A stretch of 33,734 nucleotides of DNA from Pseudoflavonifractor phocaeensis. GTDB lineage: Bacteria > Bacillota > Clostridia > Oscillospirales > Oscillospiraceae. Numbering within the stretch: position 1 is the stretch's first letter; each line of letters begins with the position of its first letter. Below are positions 30,719 to 33,734 of this stretch, one piece after another. Made by a program: the position numbers and the translations under genes. The notes below the pieces were generated by a model, which saw only the letters and a list, made by a program, of their open reading frames with translations, was not told where the DNA came from and ran no database searches. The DNA is taken from assembly GCF_021531375.1 (NCBI RefSeq), contig NZ_JADYTU010000020.1:1-33734 (forward strand), given 5' to 3'.

Positions 30719-31192
30719 TCAGGCCCGCTCCAGCAGACAGACCGCGTGGGCGGCAATGCCCAGTCCGGCGCCGGTGAAGCCCAGGCCCTCCTCCGTGGTG
30801 GCCTTTACATTGACCCGGTCCAGGTCCGTCCCCATGTGAACGGCCAGGTTTTCCCGCATCTGGGGGATATGGGGAGCCAGTTTGGGACGCTGGGCCAGAA
30901 TGGTGGCATCCACGTTGCCCACCTTCCAGCCCCGGGCCCGCAGCAGCTCCATCACATGGTCCAGCAGGACCAGACTGTCCGCCCCGGCGTAGGCGGGATC
31001 GGTATCGGGAAAATGCCGGCCGATATCCCCCAGAGCGGCAGCCCCCAGCAGGGCGTCCATGACGGCGTGGACCAGAACATCGGCGTCGGAGTGGCCCAGC
31101 AGCCCCTTTTCATAGGGGATGTCCACCCCGCCCAGGATCAGCTTCCGTCCCTCAGTCAGCTTATGTACGTCATATCCGTGTCCGATCCGCAT
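30719..31192 (-). CDS. ispF: 2-C-methyl-D-erythritol 2,4-cyclodiphosphate synthase
   Basis: IspF catalyses the cyclisation step of the MEP isoprenoid pathway. The 157-residue product has the zinc-site start [12 protein letters not shown] and the [32 protein letters not shown] region with further ligands and the loop closing the active site. [23 protein letters not shown] is the usual C-terminus. The ATG at 31192 has GAGAGGAG 7 bases upstream and lies 2 bases after the ispD stop. The gene is followed by the right end of the inserted element 62 bases on. Confidence 0.97.
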   Translation of the reverse strand: MRIGHGYDVHKLTEGRKLILGGVDIPYEKGLLGHSDADVLVHAVMDALLGAAALGDIGRHFPDTDPAYAGADSLVLLDHVMELLRARGWKVGNVDATILAQRPKLAPHIPQMRENLAVHMGTDLDRVNVKATTEEGLGFTGAGLGIAAHAVCLLERA

Positions 31193-31194
31193 CG

Positions 31195-31929
31195 TCAAAC
31201 TCCTCTCACTCTGGATTCCAGGATGGCCTCCCCCAGCAGCAGGTCAAAGGGGGTGGTGATCTTGATGTTCTCTCGGCTGCCGGCGGTCAGGGACACCTTC
31301 ATGCCGATGCGCTCCACGGCGGCGCAGTCATCGGTCAGATTTTCGCCGTCCTGGACCGCCTTTTCCAGTGCGGCCCGGATCAGGCCCGCCTCAAAGACCT
31401 GGGGGGTCTGGACCGCCCGCAGCTGGGACCGGTCCACCGTCTCCACCGTCTGGCCGTTCTCCTCCCGCTTGATGGTATCGGTGACGGGGATGGCCGGAGC
31501 GGCCGCTCCAGTGGTCCAGGCCCGGGCCACCGCCTCCTCCAGCACCTCCCGGGTGACCAGAGGCCGCGCTCCGTCGTGGATGGCGATGAGTCCCGCCTCC
31601 GGATTTACCTCCTGAAGGCCGGCCCGCACAGAGTGGATGCGCTCCGCGCCCCCCACCACCACCTTGGTCACCTTGTCCAAGCGGTACTCCTTACACAGCC
31701 GGCTCACCTCCACCAGCAGGTCCTCCCGGGTGACCACCACCACCTCGTCAAAGGCGGGACAGTCCTGAAAGGCGTACAGGGTGTGGACCAGCACGGGCAG
31801 TTCCCCCAAGGGAGCCAGGATCTTGTCGATCCCCTCCATCCGCCGGGCCGAGCCGGCCGCCACGATCACGGCGGAGCACAGCCCCGGCGGTGTTTTTTTC
31901 TTTTGGAACAGAGACAAAAATCCAGCCAT
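31195..31929 (-). CDS. ispD: 2-C-methyl-D-erythritol 4-phosphate cytidylyltransferase
   Basis: IspD makes CDP-methylerythritol from CTP and MEP. The 244-residue product has the nucleotide-binding [23 protein letters not shown] (about 19-41), the [11 protein letters not shown] motif and [11 protein letters not shown], and ends as expected. A short Lys-rich N-terminus ([12 protein letters not shown]) precedes the domain. Two in-frame ATGs exist (31935 and 31929). The second is 9 bases after GGAGG and is preferred. ispD and ispF are adjacent here and probably translationally linked, giving two consecutive-pathway genes in one unit. Confidence 0.95.
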   Translation of the reverse strand: MAGFLSLFQKKKTPPGLCSAVIVAAGSARRMEGIDKILAPLGELPVLVHTLYAFQDCPAFDEVVVVTREDLLVEVSRLCKEYRLDKVTKVVVGGAERIHSVRAGLQEVNPEAGLIAIHDGARPLVTREVLEEAVARAWTTGAAAPAIPVTDTIKREENGQTVETVDRSQLRAVQTPQVFEAGLIRAALEKAVQDGENLTDDCAAVERIGMKVSLTAGSRENIKITTPFDLLLGEAILESRVRGV

Positions 31930-32019
31930 AGTCATTGACCTCCATCACCGCGCCGGCGCGTTCTCCATATCGCGCGGAAAAAGATTCCCGGGCAGTCCCG
32001 TCGGACCGTCCCGTCATAG

Positions 32020-32042
32020 AAAAAGGGAGCCTGTGGGCCCCC
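32020..32042 (-). terminator. Terminator after carD
   Basis: In the minus-strand RNA GGGGGCC pairs with GGCUCCC (one G-U), loop CACA, followed by UUUUU. It separates carD from ispD, so ispD needs its own promoter in the roughly 90 bases that follow. I do not see a clear one. Confidence 0.65.
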
Positions 32043-32082
32043 TCCTTTCAGGTATTCCACTTTATTCCCCAAGGGAACTTGT

Positions 32083-32562
32083 TTATGCCAGAGCGGTGTC
32101 CAGCTCCCGCTCCACCGCCTCATAGCTCAGGCTCTTGGACAGGACCAGCTCGGAGATCAGGATCTGCCGGGCCGAGTGGAGCATCTTCCGCTCCCCGGTG
32201 GACAGGCCCCGGGCGGCGTCCCGCGCGGTCAGACCCTTGACCACCCGGGCCACCTCCAGCAAGTCGCCGCTTTTCAGTCGTTCCATATTCTCCCGGTAGC
32301 GATGGTTCCAGTTGGCCGTCATCTCTACCTGGATCCCCGGGATAGCCGCCAGCACCGCATTGGCCTGGTCCTGATCCACCACAGGCCGGACCCCGATCTC
32401 CTCGCTGCTTTCCACCGGGATCATCACGACCATGGACCGCTCCGGCAGCCGCATGATGTAATACTCCCGCGTGACTCCGCCCACTTTTTTCTGGATGACG
32501 CTCTCCAGCACACCGGCGCCATACATGGGATGGACCACCTTGTCCCCGATTTGGAACGACAT
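32083..32562 (-). CDS. CarD-family transcription regulator
   Basis: CarD-type proteins bind the RNA polymerase beta subunit through a Tudor-like N-terminal domain and tune promoter opening, often for rRNA genes. The 159-residue product has FQIGDKVVHPMYGAGVLESVIQKKVGGVTREYYIMRLPERSMVVMIPV (residues 3-50), then a helical C-terminal domain with LSTGERKMLHSARQILISELVLSK. The ATG at 32562 has GGAGGTG directly upstream (4-base gap). It is monocistronic between its promoter and terminator. CarD is often near ispD in Firmicutes, as here. Confidence 0.93.
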   Translation of the reverse strand: MSFQIGDKVVHPMYGAGVLESVIQKKVGGVTREYYIMRLPERSMVVMIPVESSEEIGVRPVVDQDQANAVLAAIPGIQVEMTANWNHRYRENMERLKSGDLLEVARVVKGLTARDAARGLSTGERKMLHSARQILISELVLSKSLSYEAVERELDTALA

Positions 32563-32614
32563 TTGACACCTCCAGTCCGTAAAAAGCCTCTGCCTCCTCT
32601 TAATTTTCCCCTTT

Positions 32615-32643
32615 ATTATAACAATCCAAACTCTTCCACGCAA
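32615..32643 (-). promoter_or_regulatory. Promoter of carD
   Basis: On the minus strand TTGCGT (32638-32643), 17 bases, perfect TATAAT (32615-32620), about 53 bases before the ATG. Upstream, 32644-32766 is AT-rich and holds no gene that I can see. Confidence 0.8.
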
Positions 32644-32766
32644 GGGAATTCCACAAATTTAACCGAAATCTCTACATTTTTTACACAATTCCGTGGTTTT
32701 GCCGAAAGAAATCTCTCATTTGTATAAGTCCGTGCACCCGTTGGCCATCCGGACTTTTCTGAACAG

Positions 32767-32800
32767 AAAACCCGAAGGACGGCCGGGGCCGTCCTTCGGG
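32767..32800 (-). terminator. Terminator after the biotin-carrier genes
   Basis: A near-perfect stem of 12-14 bp (CCCGAAGGACGGCC and complement) is followed on the minus strand by TTTTCTG. It ends the decarboxylase operon 33 bases after the last gene. Confidence 0.88.
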
Positions 32801-32833
32801 CAAATGTGATCTGTGATTCAGTTAAGAACGGGC

Positions 32834-33454
32834 TCAGCCCAGGACCACCAGCAGATCGTCGGTGTTGACGGTGCTGCCCACGGTGGCGGAGACGGACTTG
32901 ACGGTGCCGGCCACAGGAGCGGAGACCTCGATCTCCATCTTCATGGCCTCCAGGACCACCAGCACATCGCCGGCGTTGACCTGCTGGCCGACCTTGCACT
33001 CCACCTTGAACACATTGCCGGGCATGGGGCTGTTCACGGCAGTCTCGCCGGCAACAGGAGCAGGGGCGGGAGCGGGAGCAGCCACAGGCGCGGCAGCTAC
33101 AGGAGCAGCCGCCACAGGAGCCACATTGGTGATCTGGAAGGAACCCATGGGCATACCGGACTCCTCGGCAATGGCGGCCATCATGACGGCCACCATCTCA
33201 CCCTCGTCAACAGCGGGGGCCGCGGGAGCAGCAGCGGGCGCGGCAGCAGGAGCGGCCTTCTTGGCAGCGGGAGCGGCGGCAGGCTTCTTCTTGCCCTCAA
33301 GAGCACCCACGATCTTGGAGATGACCACGATGACCACGGCCAGGATGGCCAGCATCATGAACACCACCAGGATACCGCAGACCGCGACCATCAGAGCCTG
33401 GGGGACAGAAAGCGGGTCAAAGGGGTTCAGAATGGCTTTACTTGCATTAGGCAT
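32834..33454 (-). CDS. Sodium-pump decarboxylase gamma (OadG-like) subunit fused to a biotinyl domain
   Basis: The 206-residue protein has one membrane helix (about 20-48), as in OadG/MmdD-type subunits, then an Ala/Pro/Lys-rich linker. A short conserved piece (EGEMVAVMMAAIAEESG, 84-100) comes next, then a second Ala/Pro linker. A biotinyl domain at 137-206 has [12 protein letters not shown], with the biotin lysine at about 172. In biotin decarboxylases of anaerobes (glutaconyl-CoA, methylmalonyl-CoA, oxaloacetate) such subunits carry carboxybiotin to the sodium-pumping beta subunit. Which substrate cannot be told; the alpha and beta subunits are outside the window. It starts 16 bases after another biotin carrier. 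Confidence 0.85.
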   Translation of the reverse strand: MPNASKAILNPFDPLSVPQALMVAVCGILVVFMMLAILAVVIVVISKIVGALEGKKKPAAAPAAKKAAPAAAPAAAPAAPAVDEGEMVAVMMAAIAEESGMPMGSFQITNVAPVAAAPVAAAPVAAPAPAPAPVAGETAVNSPMPGNVFKVECKVGQQVNAGDVLVVLEAMKMEIEVSAPVAGTVKSVSATVGSTVNTDDLLVVLG

Positions 33455-33470
33455 ACGTTATGACCCCCTA

Positions 33471-33734
33471 TTAGCCCAGGGTGACCAGCAGATCGTCAGT
33501 ATTGACGGTGCCGCCCACGGTGGCGGAAATGGCCTTGACGGTGCCAGCCACGGGAGCGGAGACCTCGATCTCCATCTTCATGGCCTCCAGGACCACCAGC
33601 ACATCGCCGGCGTTGACCTGCTGTCCGACCTTACACTCCACCTTGAACACGTTGCCGGGCATGGGGCTGTTCACGGCAGTCTCACCAGCGGCCACAGCGG
33701 GGGGGGCGGCGGCGGGAGCGGGAGCAGCGGCAGG
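33471..33734 (-). CDS. Biotin carboxyl carrier protein (5' part beyond the window)
   Basis: The visible 87 codons begin inside an Ala/Pro-rich linker ([14 protein letters not shown]) and continue into a complete biotinyl domain with [17 protein letters not shown] and [12 protein letters not shown]. The frame is open to the window edge, so the start is not seen; the GTG at 33695 lies inside the linker and is not a likely start. The domain differs from that of the next gene at only 5 of about 72 residues, and the DNA shares a 71-base identical stretch. Two biotin carriers in tandem recall the two gamma subunits reported for some clostridial glutaconyl-CoA decarboxylases (from memory). Confidence 0.88.
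   Translation of the reverse strand, partial: PAAAPAPAAAPPAVAAGETAVNSPMPGNVFKVECKVGQQVNAGDVLVVLEAMKMEIEVSAPVAGTVKAISATVGGTVNTDDLLVTLG

Noticed and set aside
33693-33695. GTG at 33695 as the start of the second biotin carrier
   Set aside because: It lies inside the Ala/Pro linker, the frame stays open to the window edge, and no ribosome site precedes it.

Overview
The window looks like the chromosome of an endospore-forming, anaerobic, high-GC Clostridia bacterium. Oscillospiraceae of the Flavonifractor/Lawsonibacter/Intestinimonas type is my best guess. This placement is inferred, with no rRNA or marker search. The reasons are GC-rich coding sequence with strong AGGAGG ribosome sites, the sporulation pair spoIIGA-sigE, a complete Rnf complex in the order C-D-G-E-A-B, a Rex redox regulator, a DUF5714 protein, and biotin carriers of a sodium-pumping decarboxylase. 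All genes are protein-coding; I see no rRNA, tRNA or CRISPR array.

Layout. 1-3.0 kb (minus): rluD-like, ybeY, a VOC-fold gene and era. 3.1-3.9 kb (plus): yceD(DUF177)-rpmF behind a perfect consensus promoter. 4.0-6.1 kb (minus): tsaE, a 51-codon yqzL, recO and a DUF5714 gene. 6.2-7.4 kb (plus): a RodA/FtsW-type glycosyltransferase. 7.5-12.4 kb (minus): rnfCDGEAB with a long leader. 12.9-15.0 kb (minus): a 54-residue cysteine-rich membrane peptide, then rex with an SLH-domain protein. 15.1-15.7 kb (plus): an HTH regulator fused to a desulfoferrodoxin-like body. 15.8-19.1 kb (minus): a sodium:amino-acid symporter and spoIIGA-sigE. 19.2-20.9 kb (plus): a PadR/DUF2812 pair. 20.9-27.9 kb (minus): rnmV, holA, comEC, rarA, a YczE-like membrane protein and nth. 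28.1-29.5 kb (minus): a class V aminotransferase with a DUF3343 Se/S-carrier-like protein. 29.65-30.66 kb: an AT-rich inserted unit. 30.7-33.7 kb (minus): ispF, ispD, carD and two biotin-carrier genes, the last cut by the window edge.

Metabolic theme (inference). Rnf (ferredoxin:NAD+ ion pump), the biotin decarboxylase subunits (sodium pump) and the sodium-coupled symporter together suggest sodium or proton circuits fed by amino-acid or organic-acid fermentation. Rex is encoded 2 kb from rnf, and a Rex-like palindrome lies in the rnf leader.

Most unusual parts. (1) A 1.0-kb AT-rich segment at 29655-30656 is bounded by perfect 13-bp inverted repeats. It carries one DUF1275 (YoaK-like) gene and a cluster of hairpins ending in a sequence that closely resembles an IncQ/MOBQ-type transfer origin nick region; no transposase or relaxase is present. 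(2) A roughly 196-bp MITE-like repeat with 15-bp terminal inverted repeats lies at 21537-21732. A 72-bp identical end of it lies at 1-72, where it supplies the stop codon of era. (3) An HTH-desulfoferrodoxin fusion keeps all expected metal-binding residues. (4) Two small genes, yqzL and the cysteine-rich peptide, are short enough to be missed easily.
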